A stretch of DNA of 64,000 nucleotides from Klebsormidium nitens (lineage: Eukaryota; Streptophyta; Klebsormidiophyceae; Klebsormidiales; Klebsormidiaceae). Both the position numbers and the translations under genes were made by a program. Position 1 is the stretch's first letter; the number at the start of each line of letters is the position of its first letter. This document shows, piece by piece, positions 34,851 to 46,609 of this stretch. The stretch is taken from positions 62,001 to 126,000 of the forward strand of contig DF237149.1 of NCBI GenBank assembly GCA_000708835.1. The letters are read 5' to 3'. Under the pieces are notes generated by a model that made no database searches, was not told where the DNA came from, and was given only the letters and a program-made list of their open reading frames with translations.

Positions 34851-37800
34851 CCAGCGTTCTTTCCCGGTGACGCTAGACTTGACCTCCGCGAGAGTTGGGG
34901 CGGAAGGAAGCTTGGTGGCTTCCGTAGTCGCTTCGTCCGCAAAGCGCACGATGTCCTCGATGAGCGTCATGGCACCTACGCCGATCTTGCCTGAACAACG
35001 AGAAGTTTGCCTTCCGTAAGATTGGCTGGAAAAGAGGTAGTGAAACCAAGAATGGTGGGAGTGAAATGGAGAAAACGGTACTCAATTTCGTCGCTTCGGT
35101 GGTCGCCTCGTCGGCAAAGCGCACAAATTCATCCACGTCCTGGATTCATTTCACGGCACCCACGCCACTCTTGCTAAACGCGAAAAACGTTGCGTTCTGT
35201 AAGATCTTCACAAGCTCGTAAGAAGGGATCGTCATAAATCGGATGGAGGATAACTAACAATTGCTGTTCTAGCTTTCAAATGATTAAGGGCCGCCAAAGC
35301 AGGCTACCGAAAATAGGTGCGCTCTGCGTGGGCCCATAATCGTGGCGCCGAGCTCCGGGACGCATTTGAGATCCGCTAGTAACCCCAACACCACCTTTCA
35401 AAGAAACGCACGGTGCTGTCATGAAGGTCGCCAATCGAGTACGACCGCAGACTAGACTCCTCATCAGTCTTGTGTCAAAAGAAGGTTGAAAGCACTTACC
35501 GTTGGAGAGGCGCGCTTTGCGCGGGCCCATGACTGTGGCGCCCAATTCCGTGAGCGTTTTGAGGTTCCGCTGGCAGACGGGGCTGTCGAACATGATGGAG
35601 TTCATGGCGGGCGCGGCGATGAACGGCTTCCTGCAGCGGAAAACGGAACAGCGGAACGCTTGTGAGCAGTGGTAAAATGGACAGTGCATGTTCGAAAAGG
35701 GCGCTCCCGTGCCCTTCTTTTGGAGGAAGCTTTCGAAAGCAGGTGAAGGATTCTGGTTCCGGTGGCAGCATTGATGACCAGACAGACGCTTGGCTAAGGA
35801 ATGCGCTGACGACCTGGATTCAGCACCGCATCACCACTCGTCACTCTTGCCAAGGCCGGAACGAAGGAAGAAAGTGAAACGAGAGAGGGCCTCCACGATT
35901 GTCCAGACCGCATGCATTTGAAGCTGGCGCGAAGTATCCGTCATGCACAAATCCAGAGCAGTGAAAAGCGTACTGGAGAAGGAACCAGGAGCGGCATCTG
36001 TATTCTGACGGCCGTAAGGTTAATCTAGAAACGTTGAAGGCAAAATTATAGCCATGTTGGAGAAGCAACGAAAATGAGATCGGGACGTGTGGTTCCCGAG
36101 GCGCTCACTTCTTCCACTCCCACGCGGACACGACTGACGTCAGCAGGTTGTCCCCGACGCCGTGGCAGATCTTGCCGAGCGTGTTACACGTCATCGGCGC
36201 AATGATGAGGATGTCGGCCCAGTCGCGCAGCCACAGATGCCGAGCAATCACCTGCGGAGGAAGCGGTCCTTGGGTTTGGATTTGTAAGTTTCGAAATATT
36301 CTGAGTCTTAGGGTATCAGGCTATTCAGGGCCTACTTTGCGGGCTCAGTGACGCTCTGAGGGCCATGCTATGATAAAGTGGATCCGGGCTGTGGCTTACG
36401 GAAAGCTGTTCTTGAGAGAGTGTTCCGGACTGTCCGAAAGTTTCTCGAAAAGGATGAAGAAGTATCCAGGCAATCGTAAGGGGGAATAGCGTAGCTCGAT
36501 TCAGAACAGACCTAAGACAAAGAAGGGAAGAAGAGAATCTGGTATCTATGGACAGAAGATGTTAAGTCGATGATGCACAGCTTGAGAGGAAGCTTTTTGA
36601 GCAAGTGAATCACTGTGCTTCGAGGCTTTCACATGGAGCAAGATAACTGCAACCTACGGCAGCGATAACGAGAAGAGGAAGCAAGGTGCTTGGTAGGAAC
36701 AGGGAGGAGATCGACCGAGCTACGTAAGGTAAAGGGTCCCGGGAACCACTTACCGGCATACCGAACGTGTACTCGAAGTTCCATTCATGGTGGTCTGCAA
36801 AAGAGAGATGATACTTCAGTTGTCGCACTCAATTTGAGCATCTTATTGATTGTTGGCCAGGTTTGAGGAATAAGCGTCCTCAGCGGCATTTTTAAAAAAC
36901 CTTACGCGACCTACAAATGCAGTCAGTACGACCGAGAGACTTAAAATTACTGCTGTCAAGTGACCGGGGCGATACGCACGTTGACAGTCTTCTGAGCTTC
37001 GACCATTCCTGCTCTCTCCTAATTTGGCCACGGTAGATGTCCGAAAAGATAGGCAACTCCGAGCACTCCATTCAAATCTCAAGACACATCACTGGAATGA
37101 CAGACCCCAGCGCAAAGCCGGGAAAGAGCAAAGCAAGCAAAGACGGCGAGGCCGAGCGTATTCTCACCGTAATAGATGTCGTCCTCTTTCAGTACCGATG
37201 TGAGGACCCGCATGCCATCCTGCAGAGAGGATTGTAGCCGATGTGAATATGCTGAAGCGAAGACGAACGCAATCAAGACGTGCTCAATCAGCAGGTCAAC
37301 GTCGAAATAGGTTTAACGCCGATTGCACCAAAAGCCAGCAGTTACTTCCACCCATCACGCAATAGCCCAATGCGGGAAAGCAGAATTTGAGAGGTGAAAG
37401 ATGAAAGGTGGCAACGAAGGCTTTCCCCGAACTCAAACGTATAAAACGGTAACCAACCCTGGAACTGTATCCAAAAGATCGAAGATGTGGCCAGCTGATC
37501 TCTCACGGTTCAGGTATCTACCGAGAGCCCAATCCGAGGAAAGAAGTCAATAGGAAAAAGAAACGCAGAGTCCCTGTCCTCAAATGAGATCCCCTCAGAG
37601 CACTCACCCGGAAGAAGTGCCGCGAGTTCTCGGACGGCTCCAATTTCAAATCGAATTTGCCGGTAGCAGCAACTCATCCTTACCGACCAGATAACTAAAG
37701 CCCAGTATAATTGGATGAAAAGACAAAGACAACACCACTCATACCAGAGAGATTCCCTCAGAGCACTCACCCGGAAGAAGTGCCGCGAATTCTCGGACGG

Positions 37801-37986
37801 CACCACTTTGACGTTGAACTTGCCGGTGGCCAGCAGTTCCTCCACGAGTGCCGGCAGCTTGTCGGCGGCCGATGACGCGGCGCTGCCGACTAGCACGTTC
37901 GCCTTGGGGCCGTCCCATGCGACGACATTCTTCGGCGGGGGGGGGCCGTCCCAGTGCCAGTGGGGCCCTTCGTGGTCGTAGTTCAT
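34780..37986 (-). CDS. HAL3/PPCDC-like flavoprotein domain (N-terminal half of a PPCDC-ankyrin fusion)
   Basis: Homologue of 4'-phosphopantothenoylcysteine decarboxylase (coenzyme A pathway; HAL3/Dfp flavoprotein fold). Exons: 37771-37986 (ATG 37986), 37168-37219, 36754-36794, 36109-36251, 35500-35630 and 34780-34990; phases 0-1-0-2-1-2. Motifs: NVLVGSAASSAADKL (FMN loop), RHLWLRDWADILIIAPMTCNTLGK with the His of HAL3 enzymes, GVGDNLLTSV, and APAMNSIMF (the PxMNxxMW-type substrate motif). In the C-terminal motif, where plant enzymes have LACG with the proton-donor Cys, this protein reads LSNG, followed by KIGVGAM. So the His is kept and the Cys is lost. The exon with KIGVGAM also carries the junction to the ankyrin half. 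Together with the three ankyrin exons the CDS is 1320 nt, or 439 residues. The decarboxylase activity is doubtful. A regulatory role like that of yeast Hal3 is possible but is only inference. Confidence 0.85.
34915..35185. repeat. Duplicated 5' edge of the PPCDC KIGVGAM exon
   Basis: Real edge 34915-35000; one copy at 35090-35185 includes the acceptor region. Confidence 0.75.
35285..35570. repeat. Duplicated 3' edge of the PPCDC PAMN exon
   Basis: The segment GCGCGCTTTGCGCGGGCCCA with flanks (real 35500-35570) recurs, diverged, at about 35310-35390 (GTGCGCTCTGCGTGGGCCCA). Confidence 0.7.
37595..37830. repeat. Duplicated 3' edge and donor of the first PPCDC exon
   Basis: The block CTCAGAGCACTCACCCGGAA plus about 70 bp of exon occurs at 37599-37680 and at the real edge (37757-37835), about 156 bp apart. 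The donor is intact in both. Confidence 0.85.
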
Positions 37987-38535
37987 CTGTTTGGGGGGGG
38001 AGCAAAAACGAAATTTCATTTAATAATAGGGTTTGAAGGACCCGCTGATGGCGTCGAACGTCGTCCATGAGTTTGATACGAAACACGCGTTCAAAAACTT
38101 TTCCGCGTTCAAAAACTCGTGACCTATTTTGAGGTAGAACACCTTTCCAGGGGTATGCTTCTGGAAACCAGACGAGAAAGAGGGCCGTCCCATGTGACAT
38201 TATTCATCGGCGGGGGGGGAGCCGTCCCAGTGCCCATCGTGGTCGTACTTCATCTGTGGGGGGTTGGCAAATGGGTTTAATGAAAAAACTTCATGGAAGG
38301 GAAAAGGAGGGGCGTCCCACGCGACGACAGTTCGGGGGGGGGGGGGGGCGTGCCAGTGCCAGTGGGGCCCCTCGTTATCGTGTTTTTGAAAACGTATAGC
38401 AAATGACTTCGGATATCTGCATTTCGGATATTGTTCGACAGAAACGATGTCCTATCTGACGATATTACTCAGGGTAGGGGGGGCCCGCGTCCCAGTGCCA
38501 GTGGGGGCCCTCGTGGTCGTGGTTCATCTGTTATC
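37925..38535. repeat. Four tandem start-codon copies upstream of PPCDC
   Basis: The real initiator region (ATG 37986, reading MNYDHEGPHWHWDG) is repeated upstream near 38205-38257 (MKYDHDGHWDG), 38325-38385 and 38470-38527 (MNHDHEGPHWHWD). At least two copies keep an ATG in a similar context. Long G runs (up to about 16 at 38335-38348) accompany them. Confidence 0.88.
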
Positions 38536-39046
38536 AGAGGAAAGATCTGATTCAGTACCTGCATTGGACTGTGGGGAGGGGCAATATGCTTTCTAAAACA
38601 ATGTGTCGTCCTCTTTCAGAACAAGCTTGGTGGGCGATGGTCGTCCAAATGAGTGTGGTCCTCGCAGTCGCCTCTGTTGTTCTTACAGCAGAACAAGAGT
38701 CTTCCGAGTCGGAAGAATGTAAAGAGGAAACGTGCAACTCGAAAACAAATGTAGAAGAAGAAAGCGCCGCTTTAGTGTTAAATCGGGGCCCTCTTAGTCG
38801 TCTGAGACGCTTTTCTTTGGGGGCAATTTTCCGGCGAACTCGTTTGTGAATCAAGGAGAGGGCATACCAGTCGAGGGGCCCATTTTCGCGCGAGAAGGTC
38901 AAAGGCAGCGTTAGAGGGGGCCCTTCTTGAGTACCTCAAGAGATTGGGACGCATAACCGAGCTCACTAAAAAGCACCCAGTTCATTTCAACGCCCCCATG
39001 TGAGCTTTTCGCCCCAGCTGTTTAAGACTTTAAATAACTACAACCC

Positions 39047-41658
39047 CTAAAAGTGCAATGACTTCGAAACCAGAGCACCTCCGCTTACCAAGCAACACCG
39101 CTTGTAGCCTTGGGAGGCCGCCATGTCGAGCGTGTACTCCGTAACGCAGCTGGCAATGCCCTTGTCGACCTCCTCTAGTTTCTGCGAAGTCTGTGCGCTG
39201 TAGTACATTAGGCACTTGGCCTCTGCTGACCCGTCCGGTTTGCAGATTGCCGTCGGCTTGCGAATGTACCTGTAGGCACAGTGAAAGGCATCAAGCTTTG
39301 GAATTCGGTTCGACTTGCCGATGCTCTTAAGGTGAAGGCAAGAGTTAGAACAGATTTAAAGATGGAAAGTGCGAAAGCGTTTGTGATAGCTGGTCGAAGA
39401 AGTTTGAAAGGCAATCACTTCAACTTGGTGGGACCTAAGGATAAGTAGAATCTACACACTTGTGGAGAAATCTACACTTCTGAAAGAGTATGGTGTGAGG
39501 CATTCTCCAAGGTGTCAAGCCTGGCCTGCACACGCTTTCTATTTGCAAACGTAGCGGCAGGAAGAATGCAGTTCGTGTACGAAAGCTTGAAGCTTTGTAG
39601 ACCTTCCTAAACAAACCCCACTTGTGGAGGGAACCGCCTATGAGGTGGGGGATAACTTACGAGCTGTTTGCGAGGTCGTCCGGTATGAAGTTCTCCAGGA
39701 TGTCGAAGGCGTCCAGCGTTACCTTGTCGATAGCGTATAGCTCGCCCATAACCTGGCCACTGCCCTGGCCGGGTCTGCATAAGCAGAGAGACGATGACAA
39801 AGTCAGCACAGGAGAAGAGGGATCGAGAGACTTTGGTTGCCACAGTGCATTGCTGTTCGGCTGCAAAAAGGTGTTGCTGAATTGAGGTGAAGACGCTCTG
39901 CACGAAAGGGCAAAGAATCTGCTTTTTGATGACCTAATGGCCCGTTCGTGCTGGTCAAACGGACAAGAGAACGACAACCGTTGAAGGAACCTCAGCTAGA
40001 CCATTGAAAGGTCCAAAGACCCTTGGAAAAACCTTCAAAGAAAGACAGCTGTCACAAATGCCGCAACGGGATAAGATCAAAAGGTCTTCCTTTCACGAAA
40101 AAGCAGACCGAAATAGTGTAGCACAATGACCAAGTCTGAACACCAGCACTTCCGGGGAATTCGCCTAGCGCAGGTGTCGATTCTGCCCAAAAGGAACCAA
40201 CAAAGGCAACAATTAGGGAGGGAAACCTACGCGTCCAGCAGCGTGCACGCACGGTGCAGCAGCCGGCACCCCGCGTTGGTGCAGCTGGGCAGCGTCGGCA
40301 CGACAAGTGGCAGGCTCTCCTTGGTGACACGTGGCCCCACGAAGTCGTGAAGCGCCTCCTCGAACTGTCCCCGGTTCGCGAACCCCTGCTTCAGCGTCCC
40401 GTATGTGAAAAACAAAAACGGCCGGTCGGGCTTCCCCGAGTAAACCCCGAGAGCCTCCGCCACAGCAACCGGGTCGCTCCCCTGTTCCCCGACCATATTT
40501 TCTTCGTCTTCTTCTTCCTCTTCATCGCTTGCGAGCCCGTCCACCGGCTGCACGTTAGCACCCGCCGCGGCTTTCTCGTCGTCGTCTTCCTCCTCGGGAA
40601 TGTTTACGGGAACGTCGTACCGGCCCGGGCGCTCCATGATGCTCGGCATCGGCTCCGGCGGCCGCGCGCGGACGGACTGCACCCGGGGGACTCCCCCGGG
40701 GCCTGCTCCGGAGGGATCCCCCTCGAGCCCGAGGATGGACATCACTTTGGGCGACATGCTGTCGGTCTGGGTGAGGTTCCGGGATTGGGCCCGGGAAGGA
40801 GCCCGCGGAATTCCGAGATTCCGGCGGAGGGTGGATTGCCGGCGCTCGTAAGTGGATGCGCGGCGCTCGGCGCTGTTGGCCATCTTGGCCATGTTGTACG
40901 CGGTGAGGGCGGACTCCGCGGCCTCGCACACGAAGGCGCTGCAGGGGGCGGAACGGCGGAATCAGGGGGGACCGAAGGGCGGGAAGGGCGGACATAGACC
41001 GGCAGTGACACAACAGAACGGACACGCGAACATTGCTCGCATCTCAAAGGCCATGGGGTACGTGACAGGGAAAGCTTAAAAAGGACACGAGACCATGATG
41101 AAACTCTGTTCTGGGGGGGAAGTGGATATACAGAGACACACACCGCCCGCTCGAAACCGAGTGTCCGAACTGGTCAAGCACAGGCAGCTCTTGCAAGCCA
41201 CGGCTATCCAATTGAAAACACTGATAAGATCGTAAGACGCGCGGAATAATCCGACAATGCAGAGACCAGACGTCAATTTCAGAAAGTCGTCCCATTCGCT
41301 TCTTTTCCAATCAAGCCCCAATCCAAACCGATCGAAGCTCCGGAGCTGAAGTTACATGACGAACACTTGCATCGACTACTCAAAGCTCATTCCCAACTTG
41401 GTACAGTACTCATTTGCAGCTTCCTAGCCCCGCTGAACAAAACTAGTCAAACCAGAACCGGTTGTTACTAACCTGTTCAGTCGGCTGGGCGCGGGCGCTT
41501 GGTTGGCGTTGGAAGTTTTGCTCACGACGCGGATCATGCCCCGGCCACGTCCGATGGACAAGTCGCGCTTCTTGCACGCGGCAAACAGGCGGCCAACCGC
41601 GCATCGCCAGTAGCGCGCATAGGAGCGGGGCTGGACACTTGCCAGGATAACCTCCTCC
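39047..41658 (-). CDS. Gamma-glutamylcyclotransferase / AIG2-like protein with long N-terminal extension
   Basis: The GGCT-like fold acts on gamma-glutamyl amines or peptides. Exons: 41473-41658, 40231-40938, 39661-39774 and 39089-39269 (phases 2-2-2-0). After the last exon either an intron follows (GTAAGC) or translation reads on 14 codons to a TAG at 39047-39049. Domain motifs: FLFFTYGTLKQGFANR (the YGxL phosphate-like loop), HDFVGPRVTKESLPLV, GQVMGELYAID, TLDAFDILENF with the candidate catalytic Glu, and YIRKPTAIC. Before the domain lie about 220 residues of low complexity: a Pro/Arg-rich part and an acidic run (SDEEEEEDEEN). The first exon listed (IGRGRGMIRVVSK) starts from an acceptor, so the initiator Met is farther upstream and was not found. 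Confidence 0.8.
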
Positions 41659-41800
41659 CTGGTTAGGGTTAAAAAACGGGTTTTGAATTAAATGATTTGT
41701 GATGAAGCTGAATGAGGTGGAGGATTGGGTTGGGGTGAGAAGTGGTGTGACCGAGGCTGGACATTCGCCAGGATCACTTTCTCCCCGGACCAAGTTCAAG
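41625..41800. repeat. Duplicated 5' edge of the first GGCT-gene exon seen
   Basis: The core GGCTGGACA(C/T)T(T/C)GCCAGGAT with following C-rich bases is at 41631-41660 (real) and 41754-41785 (copy). Confidence 0.7.
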
Positions 41801-42190
41801 TTTCCAATCGGGAAGAAAACTGTAGGAAAAGAGCCACTCAGCGTTGAGTGAAGCTACAGAGACTTGACAACCTACCGTGATCACTGACGGTTTTCCCGTT
41901 CATTTGAACTCCCTGTTTCTTGTTTGAGCCCTTGAACATAGGGCGAGCATTGGTGAGAAAGTTCCGAAGAAAGAAAGAAGGTTCACAATAAAGACTGAAC
42001 TCCCCGATCCTTCTTGTGGTTAGCTTAAGTTAGCGCATTGAGAAGGTCTCATCACTACGTAATCTTGCAAGCTCTGCAATCCTGTAAAGAGTGCATGCAG
42101 CTCGGCGGCTTACAAGAAAAGCAACATCGAAATTGTAAACACAAGCTCGCAAAGTCCAAGGTTATGAGGCCAAGAAGCGGGAAAGGAAGC
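41659..42190. other. Stretch between the PCS-like and GGCT genes
   Basis: It probably holds the missing first exon of the GGCT gene. A minus-strand candidate beginning ATG at 41939 (MFKGSNKKQG) ends in phase 1 and does not fit the next exon, so it is not claimed. Confidence 0.4.
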
Positions 42191-45100
42191 TCACTTCTCC
42201 TTATCGACAGCTGCTACTAGCGCGTACTCTCCTCCCGACGCGTGGCTTGTAATGTTGACCTTTGCGCCCAGAGCAGTGTCGATGTCGAAGTTGAGAATCA
42301 CCGCTGTGTCTTGGTTCGCTACGGCGTCCTGCAGAAGCGGAGTGCGTCAGGATAACGTCAGCATTCTCCTACAAGTCAGTGAAGCCTTCCTCACAACGTT
42401 CTAGGTTGGAGTTCATCATCAACGTGGAGAACCTGAAGGGGCTTGAGTCAAAACGCCGTCCTTCAAGTGGTCCAGAAAAAGCTTGTGAGAGGACTCGCTC
42501 TGCAAGGTTCAATCAAAGCTTTCGCAAGCATTGACAGAGAAAATCAGATTTGCAATTGCGAGTACGTTGGCGTGGCAGGCTTTAGTCTCTGATCTATTTC
42601 TATCGTGATGGGGGCGCATTGTGAAACTTACCATCATACAGCGCCAGAATGTCTCAGGCAGAATCTTGTTGTCGTCCATGTGGTAAATCTCCACCTGCAA
42701 GATTGTCAAAGAACGAAAAGTTTGTTCCAGTCTCACAGTGCAGTCTTCAGGCGGGTCAGAAGGGTTTGAGTCGTCCACAACCGTTTTCAGCAAGCGCAGC
42801 CACAAAGCCAGAAAGTCCAGTGTACATGTCGGATGGTGAAAAACGTTGTCTCCGATATGTGGTCATCAGAGGACCGGTTGCAAGCACTCTCGACGCTTGG
42901 TTCAGTGACTTCGGAGAAGAACTGCTTCAAAGAATTGAAACATAGAGTACGACCCAGTGGAGCCCAAAAGGCGCACAAGAGGTGATGTTGGCATGAACTG
43001 TGTCAAATGATAGTATTGATCCACACTGACGCGGATTTCAATGATCCGCTCCGCCTCGACTAGATTTCGAAACCACAGCGCATGTGTCTAAAGCGCAAGA
43101 ACAACGACACGAGCTTGATAGCGCCAGCTTTGAAGCGGGGCGCATTCACCTTGACTGGCAGCTGCCTGGTCTGCACCACCTCGACCATGGTGTGAAAAGT
43201 GTCGGCGAGCGTCATGTTCCCGTCGGTCACGGCGCGCAGCGGCAGCTGGGCCGTGTGGAAGATATCGTCCACGCTCGTCTTCTTGCCGATCGCCGAAAGA
43301 GCATACGCTATGGCCGTCACGTTGCCGCACGCGATGGGGGCGTGCAGGGAGCGCTCGTCGACCTGGCACGTTGGAAGCAGAAAGCTTTTAAAGTCATCTC
43401 GTCACAATTCGAACTTAGCCCTGAACAAAGGCCTCTAGCATGAAACACCTTTACCATTTCAAGTTCAAGCTTTAATCACTCCTACACAAGACTCTCTTGT
43501 ACTTGAATTTAATCCCAAACGAGCTCAACGCTTCTGGCCTCTGTCGCCTCAACCTCCCACTGACTGCCAAGCAAATGACGCATGAGCTGATTAGCATGAT
43601 TCCTTTGCGAAAGGGCTTACATCTTGGGATCGTCATTCGTCTTGGCTGACAAGAAAAGCTCAAGACAAGTGTTAAGGCCACTACCTAAACGACCGTCTGC
43701 ACAGCCTTCGGACCACAGGTAACGATGTCCAGCGACGACCTTTCGGTGCAGGCAAAAACAAGCAGACCTGCAGAGCAACCATGAGCAGAAGCGAAAGCTC
43801 ACCCCAGCGATCCCCTTGTGAATGCCTGGCGGGTTCCAAACCGCCTCCTGGGGCCACGGGTTAGTGTACGGGTTATCCTTGTGGGTTATCCGGATGCACC
43901 CCCGCGACCGCTTAGAGGTAGAGTCCTTGTCCTGCGGCAGCGAGGGATATGACGTCAGCGAGGGATATGACGTCAGGCCTTGGGGTGCGCGTCGACCGGG
44001 AATCTACTTAACACCTGTGTTGCCTTTGTCGTACCGCCAAGTAGGAGGTACGGTACGGTTCAGGCCGAAATACGGCTTTAGAATGTACCTCTCTGACCAC
44101 GTGGATCTACTGGACCATTCAGTTGGCTCAAAGCTCGGGGATTCTCTGCAGCGCTTCTTTATCTGCGAATTGTTGGCAATCTGACTCATCACTTTCTATG
44201 GTCCCTGCAGTTTGCCAGGTTTGTGAATTTCCGGCCTTTGGTTCAGAAATCTGTGTTCAATGGACCTAGAAGAGGTAGAACTGGAGCCAGAGTCGAAAGC
44301 GTTAGGAGAAAGAACCATTGCCAGCGTCCAAGAAAGCGCAGTTTGTATGAGGTCTTTGAACGCGAATCGCGGACCCGGCTTCACGAACAGCCTTGGTCGA
44401 GACTCCGTACATCGCTTCGCTTCCGTGTATCACAACAGGAACGATGAGGCGCGAGAAAGACAAGTCTTATACGAGAAAAATGAGACTGAAACCAGGGATA
44501 AAGAGGGTGAAGAAAGTGACTACACCTGCATCGCTCGGAACATGCGGTTCGGCGTGCACCGCCAGTATCGCAGGTACTTCTTGGGGTTGACGTCAGCAAT
44601 GACGAGGTGGCCGTCCGTGTCCCATCCTCCCAGGAGCGCGAAGTGCCCACCGCCGATCGCGACTCCCTCCTGGATTCCGTGCGCGATGTTGACGTTGAAG
44701 TTGAGGAGGTACATTTCGACGTCCTTGGAGGACGCCGCCCGGCGCAGGCTGACCTCAGCAACCTGTCAGCACGAGAAAGGTCTGACGTCAGANNNNNNNN
44801 NNNNNNNNNNNNNNNNNNNNNNNNNNNNNNNNNNNNNNNNNNNNNNNNNNNNNNNNNNNNNNNNNNNNNNNNNNNNNNNNNNNNNNNNNNNNNNNNNNNN
44901 NNNNNNNNNNNNNNNNNNNNNNNNNNNNNNNNNNNNNNNNNNNNNNNNNNNNNNNNNNNNNNNNNNNNNNNNNNNNNNNNNNNNNNNNNNNNNNNNNNNN
45001 NNNNNNTGAGGAGGGAATGACGTCAGCTTCATGCAGTGATAAGAAGTCGTCATCAAAGCCGAGGTCGAAAGCAGAAGTGTTGGTTAAGCATAGAAGGAAT

Positions 45101-46177
45101 GAAGTAGGATTGGAGGGAAGGGGGACGAACAAGGAAAGCAAAGAAGAAACACCTGAGCCCACCTGTTCTGCGAAGTCCTGTTCGCTCAGGCGTCCCTCGT
45201 CGAAGAAGAAGAGCTCCACTCGGAAGGGTAGGTTCCGCCCCTCGACGTATCTACAGGCCACTTGGAACGTGTCTGCCAACGTCAGCCCCGCGTCGATGAT
45301 CATCTGGGCGGGAAGGTCCGCATAGTGGAACACGTCCTCTACAGTTGTTGGGACGCTCAGAGCGGCAATTGCAAACGCGATAGCTGCATAACAGGTAGAG
45401 GATTCGAATGGGTCAGACTAATTCAGCAGAAAAAAGCAGGATTGTTGCGATGTCACGGCAGCAGCCTGATTGAGCTTTCCTAAACAGTCGTGGAAATGGC
45501 GTACCCTGGCAGGATTTGTTTTTTTTGGGAAAGAGACGAGCCTAGAGTTATTCGACCAAAAGCACGCCTCTCCGGTAAGTGGCACGCTCACGTAAGCCGT
45601 CAGAACGAGAGGACGGGCAAGTCACCCCAGATCTTGAAGGGCGTCTGCGAATCTAGACGGAAAGTCTTCCCGCTTTCTTGCTGCGTCATTCCATTTGCTT
45701 GGCGAGCCTGACCGGCCACAACGGCACCAAACATCAATCAGGACCCACGCCCACGTTCGTTTCACCGGTCACTTTTGGTTGGTAAAGCCTTGTCGGCACT
45801 CGGGAATGGAGAAAATGACTTCCTCTTTCTGGAACCTTTCTCCGGCTATCACCCCTTCCCTCGATGGTTATTGCCATGAGCAGCTTCCAGCCGTCGGTCG
45901 ACGGGGCGATAGCCAAGGCGGGGTCGAATTTTGGCGACGGAAGGCCATGCTTCTGAGCCTCGGGCTCTGTCAGTTTGGGACACTTGAAGGAAGCTGTGAC
46001 CCAAAGCGGCGGAAGCGTCTCACCTGTGATGTTACAGCAATTGAGCGGCTGCTGGAACTCGTACAAGTGGACCATGTCGAGCGCTTGCCGCCGCCCGCTG
46101 TGCTCGAACGCCTGCCCCGACAACGTGGTTCCGCCACGTGTGATGAACGACGCCTGCGGAAGGTAGGTTTGTACCAT
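42191..46177 (-). CDS. Tandem phytochelatin-synthase-like (papain-like) cysteine peptidase, second domain degenerate
   Basis: Seven exons: 46024-46177 (ATG 46177), 45163-45383, 44526-44753, 43803-43931, 43150-43362, 42632-42694 and 42191-42328 (stop TGA), totalling 1146 nt and 381 residues with continuous phases. Domain 1: FEHSGRRQALDMVHLYEFQQPLNCC (helix then catalytic Cys, as in the PAYCG region, split across the exon end), FHYADLP, LADTFQVACRYVEGRNLPF, then IGGGHFALLGG (catalytic His) and LVIADVNPKKYLRYW (Asp, KY..W), closing with RMFRAM. These match the phytochelatin synthase core (C83 family). Domain 2 repeats the order: IACGNVTAIAYAL, FHTAQLPL, LADTFHTMVEVVQTRQLP, then SGGEYALVAAV. There the His is Glu, and the protein stops before the Asp motif. 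Roles in metal or glutathione-conjugate metabolism are suggested by family only. Two separate genes are possible, but no stop lies between the domains and phases match. Confidence 0.7.
44793..45006. other. Assembly gap
   Basis: A run of N within the PCS-like gene, between the exons at 44753 and 45163. Flanking phases are both 0, so the gap is probably intronic. Confidence 0.99.
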
Positions 46178-46199
46178 CTGATATCTATGAGCAGTCGAC

Positions 46200-46350
46200 G
46201 GCTCCTAGGAATTGATTGGTGCAAGGAGGGTGTGTACCAGATGGCAGTCAACGAGCAAATCGACGGCTCCTAGGAGACGAGTGGTAACAGTAGGATTGCG
46301 ACAGCGGCAGTCACTGTGCAGTCGTTGCGACAGACGGCAGTCACTGTGCA
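46200..46350. repeat. Short tandem duplications upstream of the PCS-like gene
   Basis: The motif CGACGGCTCCTAGGA occurs at 46197 and 46261, each preceded by a variant of the start region (GTACCATCTGATAT / GTACCAGATGGCAG). CGGCAGTCACTGTGCA occurs twice, near 46307 and 46335. Confidence 0.6.
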
Positions 46351-46609
46351 ATCCACGGCATTTAAGAGATGGTGAAACGGTCAAACCTGAACTCGACTCC
46401 AAAGCCTGCTACCATTCGCCAAGCCCCTCTTGAGAATGATCCTTGCTCAAAGACCGCTTACCAACACAGGCACAACTGACGTGTTACATTACGTCAATCT
46501 GCTAACGAAAGATGGACTTCACAGACCTTTCTGAAAGGGGCTTGGCCATCCAGCGCAACCGAACAATCTGCAGAAGTATTCCTTCAAAGCTGTCAGAGAT
46601 GTCCAGTCC

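Noticed and set aside
40254-40997. Long plus-strand open frame (247 codons)
   Set aside because: It is antisense to the GC-rich GGCT exon 40231-40938, which has the real domain motifs. The plus-strand frame has none.
41874-41939. Possible first exon of the GGCT gene (MFKGSNKKQG)
   Set aside because: It ends in phase 1 at its GTAGGT donor, while the next exon needs phase 2.
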